Part shown: piece after piece, positions 7,836 through 16,116 of the stretch | How positions within the stretch are numbered: the stretch's first letter is position 1 | How the letters are laid out: every line of letters starts with the position of its first letter | Origin: Actinoplanes utahensis | GTDB lineage: Bacteria; Actinomycetota; Actinomycetes; Mycobacteriales; Micromonosporaceae | DNA length: 64,000 nt | Assembly (NCBI RefSeq): GCF_016862455.1 | Contig: NZ_BOMZ01000081.1 | Location: forward strand, 1 to 64,000 | Direction: 5' to 3' | Notes under the pieces: model-generated | The model's input: only the letters and a program-made list of their open reading frames with translations | Database searches by the model: none | What the model was told of the DNA's origin: nothing | Program-made: the position numbers and the translations under genes

Positions 7836-7953
7836 CCAACCGTTTCCGGTTCCGGTTCCGGTTCCTTTTGCTCGCCAACCGTTTCCAGTTTCGTGCAACC
7901 GTTTCTTTGCTGGCTAACCGTTTCCGGTTTTGCGCGACCGTTTCGGGTTTCTC
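7836..7953 (+). repeat. Five iteron-like copies of GCNAACCGTTTC
   Basis: The word (G/C)C.A(A)CCGTTTC occurs at about 7836, 7874, 7895, 7914 and 7933, most followed by a C/A-GTTT tail. The last four are spaced 19-21 bp, two helical turns apart, as in arrays of protein-binding sites. The first is followed by a short GGTTCC hexamer run. Confidence 0.65.
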
Positions 7954-8321
7954 GTCACGCGCGGCGGGTGCGGACCGTCCGCCTGCCGACGCCGATTGCT
8001 CAGGTGCGCGAGCCGTCGCCGGGGCGGTTCTGAATGGTGGACGGGTGTGCTGGGAGAGCGGGTCGCAGTCAGTTGAGGAACGGGAATGGCCCCATTCGCC
8101 GTTCGCGATTCACTCTCCGCGATTCGCCCTTCGGGTCGAAAGTCTTGTGAGATCTTGATCGAGCACGTCCTTCTGCCCGCTTATGTTCATCAGGGTCAAA
8201 TTCTCGGTGGGTTGAACCGCAATCGGCTTCCATTGCCGTGATCTTGAACGATTCGCCATCCGACCGATCCTTTCCCCAGTTGCCACACGGCCCGCTGCCG
8301 ACCCCCGTAGCGCCCATCGTG

Positions 8322-8369
8322 ATCTTGGGCGATTGCTCACCGGAAACGATGAAAGAGCGTTCAAGATCG
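8322..8369. repeat. 48-bp palindromic repeat, copy A
   Basis: Imperfect hairpin of the form GATCTTGGGCGATT-loop-CGTTCAAGATC, differing from copy B at 8491 in five positions without gaps. Confidence 0.65.
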
Positions 8370-8490
8370 TGGTGGTGGGAGGCCTGGGCGGGTCGGGCTG
8401 TCGAGTTCGGCTCGGCCGCCGATGGCTCGACGCGGGCGGCGTGAGGGTCGGGTGAAGGTTCAGTCCGGTGGCTCCCCGTCGCGCTGTCGC

Positions 8491-8538
8491 GATCTTGGAC
8501 GATTGCCCACCGGAAACGATGGAAAATCGTTCAAGATC
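8491..8538. repeat. 48-bp palindromic repeat, copy B
   Basis: Arms GATCTTGGACGATT and AATCGTTCAAGATC pair at 13 of 14 positions around a 20-bp loop containing CCACCGGAAACGATGG. Same orientation as copy A. Resembles an extragenic palindromic (REP/BIME-like) element. Confidence 0.7.
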
Positions 8539-8737
8539 GCGGTAGGGCGGCCAGGTTTGACGCGGCAGCGCTGAGCGTTGGCTGCTTATCTCGATGGCCT
8601 CGACGCCCCTCCCGAACTGGAACGGCTCGCCGAACGGGCACTCCACCACGGCGACGAGATGACCACCGGAGGGAATGGTCATGTCGACCTTGGAGGGGGC
8701 CAGGGCTCGTCCGGCGACGAAAAGGACCGCTGAAGAA

Positions 8738-8768
8738 GATCCCGCGCACGTGGACGTGACGCGGGATC
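8738..8768 (-). terminator. Strong hairpin 3' of the symporter operon
   Basis: GATCCCGCG and CGCGGGATC pair perfectly, and inside them CACGT/ACGTG continues the stem around a 2-base loop, with one bulged base: a 14-bp stem in total. On the minus strand it is followed by TTCTTC. It lies 46 bp past the symporter stop. Confidence 0.75.
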
Positions 8769-8813
8769 TCCTGCAGCGATCGGTGCGCGCGGTGGCCGGT
8801 GTGCCTGTGCTGG

Positions 8814-10982
8814 TCAGGAATGCCCGGCGTTGTGAGGTGGGAACGTGTCGTTGGCCGGAATGCGGGCCCGGCCGACGGGTGGCGGGTCATTGAGGTGGCC
8901 GAGACCGGCGGGCCGACCAGAATCGTCGGTGACATCGGCCAAGTCCACGGGACGAGCCAAGTGTGGGTTGGGCTGGACGTTGAAGTCGTGCCCGGCAGCG
9001 CCGATGGAGGCACCGTGTCCCGGCGAGCCGGCAATGGGGGTGGGGTGCAACCCGGAAGCGTTGGTGCCCGTGGTGGGAGCGCCGTGCCATGCAGGGGAAG
9101 CGCCGGTGCCGGTGGGGGGAGTGCCCTGCCATGCAGGAGGAGTGCCGGTGGTGGGAGTGCCGTGCCGTTCAGGGGAAGCGCGGGTGCTGGCGGGGGGAGT
9201 GCCCTGCCATGCAGGAGGAGTGCCAGTGGTGGGTGTGGCGTGCCGTTCAGGGGAAGTGCTCGTGCCGGTGGGGGCAGTGGGCTGCCATGTGGAGGTGGTG
9301 GGGCCCGGGGTGTGTGGGCCTCCGGTGGAGCCGTGGGCGGCGGCCGCGCTGGTGGTGGGGATGCCGGCGGCGCTGGGTGAGTTGCGGCGGGGGAGGCCGT
9401 CGATCAGTTCGTCGAGGCGTTTGATGTGGGAGTCGTCGGCGTCGGCGTAGTAGTCGGCGGGCCGGGTGGCGTCGTGGCCGCCGGGTCTGCCGAGGGCGCG
9501 CAGGATCGCGGTCAGGGCGGTGGCCAGGATCAGGTTGACCAGCAGGGCGGCGACGCCGACGTAGATGGTGCGGCCGTCGCCGATCGGCCAGCTGGAGCCG
9601 CCGAAGTGTTCGGCGACGACGCGGCCGGTCGCGTCGCGTTTCGGGATCAGGTAGAGCATGCCGACGCCCACGGTGAGGCCGGTGATCAGTCCGGTCATCA
9701 GGGCGGCGCGGTGGAACCAGCCGGTCATCAGGCCCAGGACGGCGGCCGGGATGGTCTGCAGGATGATCACGCCGCCGATGAGTTGCAGGTCGACGGAGAA
9801 TTCCGGATCGATCGCCAGGATCAGCGCGGCCGCGCCGAACTTGACGATCAGCGACACCCAGCGGCTCACCTTCGCCTCGGTGGCGGGGGAGGCGTTCGGG
9901 CGCAGGTAGGGGCGGTACAGGCTGCGGGTGAAGGCGTTCGCGGCGGCGATCGACATGACGGCGGCGGGGATCAGGGCGGCGACACTGAGTGCGGCGTACG
10001 CGACCCCGGCCGACCAGCTCGGAAAATACTCGTGGATCATCCGCGGGATCACCGTGTTGAGGTCCCTGTCGACCGGGGTCACGCCCTTGGCCAGCGCGAA
10101 GAAGCCGAGCATCGCCATCAGTGCCAGGGCGAGACAGTAGATGGGCAGGGCCGCGGCGTTACGGCGTACCGTCGCCCGGTCTTTTGCCGCAAGCATGCCG
10201 ACGAGCGCGTGCGGATAGGCGAAGATGGCCAGCGACGAGCCGATGACCAGGGTGAGGAATCCGAGGTGGCCGGTGTCGGGCAGCACCAGGCCGTCGACGG
10301 TGGACGGGGTGGCGGCGAAATGCGCCTCGGCGACCCGGAAGGTGTGGTCCCAGCCGCCGTACATCGCCACCATGATCAGTGCGGTGAGCAGCATCCACGC
10401 CATCAGCACGTCCTTGAGCACCGACAGCAGGGCGGGCGCCCGCAGGCCGGACCGGAACGTGCAGATCGACACCACGGAGACCGCGGCGAGCAGCGGCCAT
10501 TCGCCGCCGAAACCGACCGTGCGCAGGACCGCTTGGAGAGAGAGGAGCTGCACGGCGACGTACGGCATGGTGGCGAGGATGCCGGTGATCGCGACCGCCG
10601 CGCCGAGGCCGGGTGAGCCGAACCTGGCGCTCGTGAACTCGCTGTGGGTGAGGTATCCGTGCCGCCGCGCGACCGACCAGGCCCTCGTGGTGAGGACGAA
10701 CGTCAGCGGCGTCGTGATGATCGCGAACGGGACGGCGAAGAAGCCGATCACACCGACGCCGTAGGTGAGAGCCGGTACGGCGATGAACGTGTACGCGCTG
10801 TACATGCTCCCGCCGATCAGGAACCAGGTGGTCCAGTTGCCGAAGGCCCGGCCGCCGACACCCCACTCCTCCAGCGAGTGCGGGTCCTGCGGGGCACGCC
10901 AGCGGGCGGCTCCGAAACCGAGCAGCACCATGCCGGTCATCAGGACGGCGAAGACGCCGACCTCGACGGCGCGGTCACTCAT
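8814..10982 (-). CDS. Sodium:solute symporter (SSS family, MctP-like) with repetitive C-terminal tail
   Basis: A 722-residue protein. About 13 hydrophobic helices fill residues 5-520 and include family blocks such as WTTWFLIGGSMYSAYTF, LTHSEFTSARFG and ANAFTRSLYR. The best-known relatives import short monocarboxylates with sodium or protons. From about residue 535 the protein continues into a cytosolic, low-complexity tail rich in Pro, Thr, Gly and His with two full 26-residue repeats. Relatives are usually 500-560 residues long, so the tail is an addition. The ATG overlaps the upstream DUF3311 gene by 8 bp, with GAGGAG just before it. Confidence 0.88.
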   Translation of the reverse strand: MSDRAVEVGVFAVLMTGMVLLGFGAARWRAPQDPHSLEEWGVGGRAFGNWTTWFLIGGSMYSAYTFIAVPALTYGVGVIGFFAVPFAIITTPLTFVLTTRAWSVARRHGYLTHSEFTSARFGSPGLGAAVAITGILATMPYVAVQLLSLQAVLRTVGFGGEWPLLAAVSVVSICTFRSGLRAPALLSVLKDVLMAWMLLTALIMVAMYGGWDHTFRVAEAHFAATPSTVDGLVLPDTGHLGFLTLVIGSSLAIFAYPHALVGMLAAKDRATVRRNAAALPIYCLALALMAMLGFFALAKGVTPVDRDLNTVIPRMIHEYFPSWSAGVAYAALSVAALIPAAVMSIAAANAFTRSLYRPYLRPNASPATEAKVSRWVSLIVKFGAAALILAIDPEFSVDLQLIGGVIILQTIPAAVLGLMTGWFHRAALMTGLITGLTVGVGMLYLIPKRDATGRVVAEHFGGSSWPIGDGRTIYVGVAALLVNLILATALTAILRALGRPGGHDATRPADYYADADDSHIKRLDELIDGLPRRNSPSAAGIPTTSAAAAHGSTGGPHTPGPTTSTWQPTAPTGTSTSPERHATPTTGTPPAWQGTPPASTRASPERHGTPTTGTPPAWQGTPPTGTGASPAWHGAPTTGTNASGLHPTPIAGSPGHGASIGAAGHDFNVQPNPHLARPVDLADVTDDSGRPAGLGHLNDPPPVGRARIPANDTFPPHNAGHS
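9121..9290 (-). repeat. 78-bp tandem repeat in the symporter tail
   Basis: Two near-identical 78-bp units (9121-9198 and 9199-9276) plus partial copies on both sides, in frame, encoding a 26-residue unit of the type TPTTGTPPAWQGTPP + ASPERHG. Confidence 0.8.
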
Positions 10983-11184
10983 GGGGCTCCTCGCGGGTGA
11001 GGAGGTGCACCGCCGTGATCACGACGATGGCGAACAGCGCGCAGGCGAACTGGTACCAGAAGAAGAACGGAACGCCCAGCAGGGTGGGCTCGATCCGGTT
11101 GGTGAAAGGCGTGAGAAGCGGTGCGGTGGTCGGCAGGACGAGCAGCCACTGCCAGTGCCGGGAACGGCGGGCGGGTGTTGCCAT
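10975..11184 (-). CDS. DUF3311 small membrane protein, symporter partner
   Basis: A 69-residue protein with two transmembrane helices and the DUF3311 signature (LLGVPFFFWYQFACALFAIVVI). Genes of this family nearly always precede an SSS symporter, as here, and the two overlap by 8 bp, so they are translated together. It probably assists assembly or activity of the transporter in the membrane. Confidence 0.9.
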   Translation of the reverse strand: MATPARRSRHWQWLLVLPTTAPLLTPFTNRIEPTLLGVPFFFWYQFACALFAIVVITAVHLLTREEPHE

Positions 11185-11242
11185 CGGACTCCCTGTCGCG
11201 AATCTTGGGGCCGCACCATAAGCATTGATCGATGAGTTACGC

Positions 11243-11262
11243 CACGGTTACGTGTAAACGTG
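11243..11262. promoter_or_regulatory. Near-palindromic operator upstream of the symporter operon
   Basis: CACGGTTACGTGTAAACGTG is symmetric at 16 of 20 positions. It lies 59 bp upstream of the DUF3311 start and 12 bp past the stop of the TetR-like gene, a natural site for that regulator to act on the symporter operon. Confidence 0.55.
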
Positions 11263-11273
11263 CGACACCTGTC

Positions 11274-11819
11274 TCAGCACGCCGTCAGAAGCGCCCGCGC
11301 GGCCCGCTGCGCCATGTCCAGATCGGCCGGATGACCGGCGACCAACTCGCCGTACAGGGCCGATTCGATGATCCGCACGTACAGGTAGGCGAGGTCCGGA
11401 CCGGCGTCGGTCAGCCCGACCTCCTGGAAGATCTCGTGCTGGGCGGCGACCACCCGCTCGGTCAGGCCGCCGGCGCTGGTCAGCAGGATCCGCGCGGCCG
11501 CCTCCGGCTCACCGGCGAGGAACCGGCGGAACGGCTCGGCCGACAGCAGCGCCGCCGTGAACCGGTGGGTGACCTCGATCGCGCCGTCCACCCCGGCGCG
11601 GGTCCGCTGCCGCCGGGCGTCGGCGAGCGTCTGCTCGGCGAGACGCCACAGCACCTCGCCGAGGAGACGGTCCCGGCCGCCGGTCACCCGGTACATCGTG
11701 GCGCGGCTGACACACATCTCGGCGGCGAGCCGTTCCATGTCGACGGTGCCGTGCCGCAGGAAGAAACGGCAGCCGGCCCGGGCCACCTCGTCGTCGCTGA
11801 CCACCCGGCGGACGCTCAT
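11274..11819 (-). CDS. QsdR-type (TetR superfamily) transcriptional regulator
   Basis: A 181-residue regulator with a compact N-terminal HTH (FFLRHGTVDMERLAAEMCVSRATMYRV) matching the QsdR subfamily of TetR regulators, followed by a helical ligand domain. QsdR-type proteins are linked to lactone and small-metabolite responses; the ligand here is unknown. The ATG at 11819 is preferred to a GTG three codons upstream. It lies just upstream of the DUF3311/symporter pair on the same strand, with an operator-like palindrome between them. Confidence 0.8.
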   Translation of the reverse strand: MSVRRVVSDDEVARAGCRFFLRHGTVDMERLAAEMCVSRATMYRVTGGRDRLLGEVLWRLAEQTLADARRQRTRAGVDGAIEVTHRFTAALLSAEPFRRFLAGEPEAAARILLTSAGGLTERVVAAQHEIFQEVGLTDAGPDLAYLYVRIIESALYGELVAGHPADLDMAQRAARALLTAC

Positions 11820-11853
11820 CCGATGCACGGTACGACATGAGCGTCGATGTTCG

Positions 11854-12150
11854 TCACCCGTCGGTTCGGCGGTGTTCCGACAGTTCCAGATCGATGAAAG
11901 CGGTGATCATGGCGCGGTAGACGCTCTCCACCACGTCGGGGGAGGCGCCGGCCTCGGAGGCGAGCCCGCGAACCTTGCTGATCACCTGCTCGACCCGGGC
12001 CGGTGCGCGGACCCCCTGCTCGTCGGCCTTGAAGCCGGCGGCCCGGCGCACCTGTTCCTCCCGGACGGCCAGCAGGGCGACCACCTGCGCGTCGATGGCG
12101 TCGATCCGGCGGCGGACATCGGCGAGGGAGTTCTCCGGCGTGGGAATCAT
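11854..12150 (-). CDS. Chorismate mutase (AroQ-type, stand-alone)
   Basis: A 98-residue all-helical chorismate mutase: the RRRIDAIDAQVVALLAVREEQVRRAAGFK helix supplies the catalytic Arg and Lys, and the C-terminal helix YRAMITAFIDLELSEH completes the AroQ fold. It converts chorismate to prephenate for Phe/Tyr synthesis; stand-alone copies may also serve secondary metabolism. The ATG at 12150 is chosen because AGGATGG precedes it; a GTG eight codons upstream has no ribosome-binding site. No aromatic-pathway neighbours. Confidence 0.88.
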   Translation of the reverse strand: MIPTPENSLADVRRRIDAIDAQVVALLAVREEQVRRAAGFKADEQGVRAPARVEQVISKVRGLASEAGASPDVVESVYRAMITAFIDLELSEHRRTDG

Positions 12151-12367
12151 CAGCCCATCCTGACAGTGATCCACTAATCTGTGCCGATGCCACCACCGGG
12201 TCTCTTCGACGTCGGCCTGGATCTGGGCGACCGCCGGCTATCTCCGGCACCTCGAGGGCGAACAGGCGCGGCAGCGGCCGCATCACAGCGCCGGCTGACC
12301 ACCCATCCGTGCCACCTTGCGGCCCGGGCGGGTGTCGGCAGTGGAGCGGCCGGGCAGTGTGCACCTC

Positions 12368-13078
12368 ATGCAGAAGAACGTGATCCGCTTCGCCGCCTCC
12401 GCCACGCTCCTGGCACTCCCGCTGGCCGGGTGCGACTCCACTCCGGCCGCCACCGGCGCCTCGCCGCCCGTGCAGAGCCAGGCCGTGCCGGGGCAGTCCG
12501 CCGCCGCGTCGGCCGCCCCGTCGCCGGAGGACAACGGCATCCCGGCCGAGGCGCTGCTGCAGCCGGCCGACACCGGCGGGGCGGAGGCGGGCAAGCTGGC
12601 GGAAGGGGAGTTCGCGCATGTGCGGCCGCTGCGCCCGTGCGGGGACGCCCGTTACCCCAGCGACGCCAGCCGAACCGACGCGGTCGCCATGCGTTACCTC
12701 ATCCCGGGCGAGCAGGCGGGCAGCGTGCCCGCCGGTGTCGTGGTCGAATTCGTCGGCAGGCACCGTGCGGGCGGGGCGGCCGAGCAGTTCACCGACATCA
12801 AGGCGGCGATCGCCAAGTGCCCGGGCGGGCTCGGCAAGGGCCAGCACAAGTGGGAGATCGTCAAGTCCGACGATGGCTTCATGGTGGTGCGGATCAGCCA
12901 GAAGTACAGCTACGCCGACGAGGCGCCGGCGACGGTCAGCACGTTCGCTGCGGTGTCCCGCGTCGGTGAGGCGATCGTCGTGGTCACCGACAACGGCTGG
13001 GAGAACTCCGGCGGCGATCAGGCCCTGGTCGAGGACCTGATCGCCAAGGCGGAGAAGCGGGCCGAGGTGATCGGCTGA
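12368..13078 (+). CDS. Secreted lipoprotein, sensor-like domain
   Basis: A 236-residue lipoprotein: basic start, hydrophobic core and the lipobox LPLAGC (Cys about 22), then an Ala/Pro/Ser linker to about residue 55. The exported domain has two cysteines (RPCGDARYP and IAKCPGG) that probably form a disulfide, as in PknH-sensor-like actinobacterial lipoproteins. The start at 12368 places a normal signal peptide; longer readings begin in unstructured sequence. No operon partner; convergent with the VOC gene. Confidence 0.75.
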   Translation: MQKNVIRFAASATLLALPLAGCDSTPAATGASPPVQSQAVPGQSAAASAAPSPEDNGIPAEALLQPADTGGAEAGKLAEGEFAHVRPLRPCGDARYPSDASRTDAVAMRYLIPGEQAGSVPAGVVVEFVGRHRAGGAAEQFTDIKAAIAKCPGGLGKGQHKWEIVKSDDGFMVVRISQKYSYADEAPATVSTFAAVSRVGEAIVVVTDNGWENSGGDQALVEDLIAKAEKRAEVIG

Positions 13079-13103
13079 CGACGGCGCCCCGCGTGCCGCC
13101 CGG

Positions 13104-13161
13104 GCGGCCGGGCGAGACCGAGCGGCCGGGCGAGACCGAGCGGCCGGGCGAGACCGAGCGG
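13104..13161. repeat. 18-bp tandem repeat, three perfect units
   Basis: GCGGCCGGGCGAGACCGA is repeated exactly at 13104, 13122 and 13140, with a fourth partial unit, in the short gap between two convergent genes. Confidence 0.9.
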
Positions 13162-13172
13162 CAGCCTGGTGA

Positions 13173-13511
13173 TCAGGCGACGCAGAACTCGTTACCGGAC
13201 GGATCCCGCAGGACGATCCACTCGTGGCCGTACTCGGCGTGCTCGGACAGGTATTCCGCACCGAGGTCGACCAGGCGTTTCACCTCGGCGGCCCGATCAT
13301 CGGCGGTCAGGTCGAGGTGGCACCGGTTCTTGGCCGTCTTACCCTCGTCCACCTTGAGGAACATCAGCGTGGGGCCGGCGTCGGCGGACCCGATGGTGGC
13401 GAAATACGGGTTGGCACCGTCGTCGACCGGCTTGCGCAGCACCTGCGACCAGAACCCGGCGAGCGCTGTGGCGTCGGCGCAGTCGAACGTGATGTTGGCG
13501 ATGGCGAGCAT
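13173..13511 (-). CDS. VOC family (glyoxalase-like) protein
   Basis: A 112-residue single-module VOC protein: ANITFDCADATALAGFWSQVL opening, a central RCHLDLTADD strand and the typical ending WIVLRDPSGNEFCV. VOC proteins use paired beta-alpha-beta-beta-beta units to bind metals or small toxic molecules; many such short forms act in antibiotic or aldehyde tolerance. ATG 13511 follows CAGGAG, which lies in the end of the MerR gene, so the two are co-transcribed. Confidence 0.85.
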   Translation of the reverse strand: MLAIANITFDCADATALAGFWSQVLRKPVDDGANPYFATIGSADAGPTLMFLKVDEGKTAKNRCHLDLTADDRAAEVKRLVDLGAEYLSEHAEYGHEWIVLRDPSGNEFCVA

Positions 13512-13513
13512 GT

Positions 13514-14290
13514 TCACTCCTGAACGGTGATGGGCCAGCAGATCTCGGTGCGGTAGTCCTGGTCGGAGGCGGTCTCGCCGGGGCCGAGCAGGTAATTCTC
13601 ACGGACCCGGCCGGCGATCGCGTGACCGCTGCCGGCCAGCCAGACGCCGAGCGACCGATAGCCGGCCGACATGTCCGCGTAAGGCCCGGTGAACTCGGCG
13701 ATGGCGAACCGGCCGCCCGGCAGCGTCTCCGGGCCGCCGGCGGCCGGGACGAACGCGGTCACGGGGCTGGGGCCGTCCTGATACTCCACCGGGAACAACG
13801 CGCCCGGCGGCCCGGCCGCCCGATGACGGCCGAGCAGCACGAACGCCTCGCCGAGGAAACCTGGGAACTCCTCTTCGGTGACCTCCCGGGTGATCGTGTA
13901 AGCGGTGAACGACGGCAGCGTCCGCTCGGTCACGGTCGCCGGGGTCACCGCGGCGGGGTCGTCGAGCAGGCCCTCGGTCAGGTGCAGGACGTGCTCGATG
14001 TGCGCCTGCCGGGCCAGTGTCCGCTCCCGGTGCTCGGCCAGCACCCGCCGGGTCACCGCCGGATCACGGGCGGCCAGGACCTCCCGGATCGCGGCGAGCG
14101 GCACATCCAGCTCCCGCAGGCTCCGGATCACCGCGGCGTCGCCGAACTGGGCCACCCGATATCCCCGATAGCCGGTGCGTGGATCCACCACGGCCGGCTC
14201 CAGCAGGCCGGACTCGTGATAGGCGCGCAGCGTGTTGGCGGAGATCAGCGTCGCCCGGGAGAACGCGCTGATCGGCAGAAGGTCGTCCAC
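13514..14290 (-). CDS. MerR-family regulator with GyrI-like effector domain
   Basis: A 258-residue regulator. Residues 1-70 are a MerR winged helix (LISANTLRAYHESGLLEPAVVDPRTGYRGY, split wings included), residues 70-110 a coiled-coil dimer helix, and residues 115-258 a GyrI/BmrR-like ligand domain (YTITREVTEEEFPGFL, DYRTEICWP). Such regulators sense hydrophobic or drug-like molecules and activate by DNA twisting. GTG 14290 is preferred because a 19-bp-spaced MerR-type promoter ends 7 bp before it. First gene of an operon with the VOC protein. Confidence 0.88.
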   Translation of the reverse strand: MDDLLPISAFSRATLISANTLRAYHESGLLEPAVVDPRTGYRGYRVAQFGDAAVIRSLRELDVPLAAIREVLAARDPAVTRRVLAEHRERTLARQAHIEHVLHLTEGLLDDPAAVTPATVTERTLPSFTAYTITREVTEEEFPGFLGEAFVLLGRHRAAGPPGALFPVEYQDGPSPVTAFVPAAGGPETLPGGRFAIAEFTGPYADMSAGYRSLGVWLAGSGHAIAGRVRENYLLGPGETASDQDYRTEICWPITVQE

Positions 14291-14297
14291 GCGTTCC

Positions 14298-14328
14298 AGT
14301 CTCAACCTTCGCCCGGGGCGAAGGTCAA
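14298..14328 (-). promoter_or_regulatory. MerR-type promoter with 19-bp spacer and dyad operator
   Basis: On the minus strand TTGACC (14323-14328) and GAGACT (14298-14303) are separated by 19 bp, the over-long spacing diagnostic of MerR-activated promoters. The spacer is covered by a 19-bp dyad, CCTTCGCCC-G-GGGCGAAGG (14306-14324). The MerR gene starts 7 bp beyond the -10, so the message is leaderless and autoregulated. Confidence 0.8.
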
Positions 14329-14344
14329 ACCCGGGTGTGTTCCC

Positions 14345-15160
14345 TCAAGCCACCCGATCTCGGAAACACGCCTCAGCCCACTCCCGGAACCTCGTGGGGG
14401 AACGTCCCAGCACGTCACGGACATGATCGGTGAGGACGGCGTTGTGCCCGGCGCGGGCCCAGGCGGACCCGAGGACGGCTTCCGGCGGCAGCCCGGGAAC
14501 GCTGTCGACCGCGGTGGTGGCGACGGGCCGCCCGATCACCTCCGCGAGGATGCCGGCCTGCTCGGGAACGCTCAGCAGCTCCGGCCCGGTCAGCGTGTAC
14601 GTCCGGCCGTCGTGGCCCGGTCCGGTGAGCGCGGCCGCGGCCACCGCCGCGATGTCGGCCGGGTCGATGACACCCTGCCTGCCGTCGCCGGTCAGGTTCG
14701 GCACCGGCTGTCCGGCCCGGATCGCGCCCGCCCAGTGCAGGGTGTTCGACGCGAAACTCGACGGTCGCAGAATCGTCCAGCTCAGGCCGCTGTCCCGCAC
14801 CGCCTCCTCGGCCGCCAGATGCCACGCCCCGACCGTGGCGCCGGCGAACTCCTCACCCGTGCCGATCGCCGACAATTTCACCACCGTCGCGACGCCCGCC
14901 TCCCGTGCGGCGTCCAGCAGATCACGATCGAAACCCGGCCCGGGTACGGGCGGAGCCGTCAACAGGAACACCGCCCGCACCCCGGCCACCGCTCGGCGCA
15001 GCGAAACGGGATCGGTGAAGTCGGCGTACGCCACCTCCACCCCGGCCGGAAGCGGGCCGGATCCTCCCCGGGTCATCGCCCGGACCGGATGCCCGCCGTC
15101 GTGGAGCAGTCGCGTCAGATGGCGGCCGACAGTGCCGGTCGCGCCGGTTACCAGAATCAT
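14345..15160 (-). CDS. NmrA/SDR-type NAD(P)-binding protein
   Basis: A 271-residue Rossmann protein: MILVTGATGTVGRHLTRLL gives the nucleotide-binding loop, and SWTILRPSSFASN and VIDPADIAAVAAAAL are characteristic of NmrA-like / NADPH:quinone-sensing proteins related to QorB. The Tyr-x-x-x-Lys dyad of true dehydrogenases is not obvious, so it may be a redox sensor or an atypical reductase. Divergent from the AraC gene and just upstream of the MerR operon on the same strand. Confidence 0.85.
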   Translation of the reverse strand: MILVTGATGTVGRHLTRLLHDGGHPVRAMTRGGSGPLPAGVEVAYADFTDPVSLRRAVAGVRAVFLLTAPPVPGPGFDRDLLDAAREAGVATVVKLSAIGTGEEFAGATVGAWHLAAEEAVRDSGLSWTILRPSSFASNTLHWAGAIRAGQPVPNLTGDGRQGVIDPADIAAVAAAALTGPGHDGRTYTLTGPELLSVPEQAGILAEVIGRPVATTAVDSVPGLPPEAVLGSAWARAGHNAVLTDHVRDVLGRSPTRFREWAEACFRDRVA

Positions 15161-15228
15161 GACGATCACGGTTCCAGGACGGCGGGCCGCCGGCCTTGGA
15201 GATTTCGGCACGGATCGATAATGGGCAG

Positions 15229-15954
15229 ATGGATGCTCTCGGACCGTGGTTCTCGGCTGTCACCATCGGTGCCCCGCTCGATCTCCACCGGCTGCCGGCC
15301 GTCGTCGAGGAACCCGATCACGCGACGGTCCTGACCTGGCGTCTCGGGTCCGCCGAGCCGGACGACATCGTGATCCTGGGGCCCCGGACCCGGGCCGGCT
15401 ACCGCACCGTCCAGCCCGGGCGGAACTGCGCGCAGCTGCGGTTCCGTCCCGGCCGCGCCGCCGAGCTGCTCGGGGTGCCCGCGCGGGAGCTCACCGACCG
15501 GGCCGTTCCCGCCGCCGACCTGGACAGCGAGCCGTTACGGGACCTGGTCCGGCGGATCGTCCGGACCGGCCCCGACGCGGACCGGCTGCGCACGCTGGCC
15601 AGGGCGCTGCCCCCGGCCGGGCCGCGGGACTGGCGGTCCCGGCTGGTCGCCGAGGCCACCGCGCTGCTGCCGGGCGAACGGGTCGGCGCGGTGGCACGCC
15701 GCCTCAACGTGAGCGAACGGCATCTGCGGAACCTGTTCGCCGACCGGGTCGGGCTGGCGCCGGCGACGTACGTACGCATCGATCGCCTCCGCATCGCCCT
15801 CGCCGGGATGGACCGCAAGCTTCCCGCGCTCGCCGCGGAGGCCGGCTACTACGACCAGTCGCACATGAACGCCGATTTCCGGCAACTGATGGGCACCACC
15901 CCGCACGCCTTCGCGACCGGTCGCTGGCCCGCCGCCGCAACCTGTTCCGCCTGA
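15229..15954 (+). CDS. AraC-family transcriptional regulator
   Basis: A 241-residue regulator with a variable N-terminal sensor domain (about 1-130) and a C-terminal double HTH: VGAVARRLNVSERHLRNLFADRVGLAPATYVRIDRLRIA, then LAAEAGYYDQSHMNADFRQLMGTTP. It is divergent from the NmrA-like gene and probably regulates it. The ATG at 15229 is the first good start after the intergenic region; an upstream in-frame ATG lies inside the neighbour's leader. Confidence 0.9.
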   Translation: MDALGPWFSAVTIGAPLDLHRLPAVVEEPDHATVLTWRLGSAEPDDIVILGPRTRAGYRTVQPGRNCAQLRFRPGRAAELLGVPARELTDRAVPAADLDSEPLRDLVRRIVRTGPDADRLRTLARALPPAGPRDWRSRLVAEATALLPGERVGAVARRLNVSERHLRNLFADRVGLAPATYVRIDRLRIALAGMDRKLPALAAEAGYYDQSHMNADFRQLMGTTPHAFATGRWPAAATCSA

Positions 15955-16116
15955 AACCGCGGCACTTCGCAAACCATTTCACGGTACGGGCCACGCCGGT
16001 CCCGTGACCCGCGGCGGCCACGGCGGGCGTCCCCTCACGGCCGTCTCCCGGTGCGGCTCATGCATGCCCGTCCCGGTCACCCCGGCCGCACAAGGACCGC
16101 AACCGGCTCCGCCGCG

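Larger units (their letters stand above)
7791..8737. other. Repeat-rich non-coding kilobase
   Basis: No gene could be supported between the lipoprotein and the symporter terminator. The region carries five iteron-like words, two 48-bp palindromic repeats and scattered partial copies of GATCTTGAACGATT (8240). G+C is lower than in the flanks. A short plus-strand stretch near 8581-8690 (LDAPPELERLAERALHHGDEM) could be a gene remnant but has no start or homology I recognise. Confidence 0.5.

Noticed and set aside
7836-7953. Replication origin
   Set aside because: No DnaA boxes, no dnaA/parB or plasmid genes nearby, so the iterons alone are not enough.
9426-10616. 396-codon plus-strand frame antisense to the symporter
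   Set aside because: It is the antisense shadow of a strong membrane-protein gene and shows repetitive, domain-less sequence.
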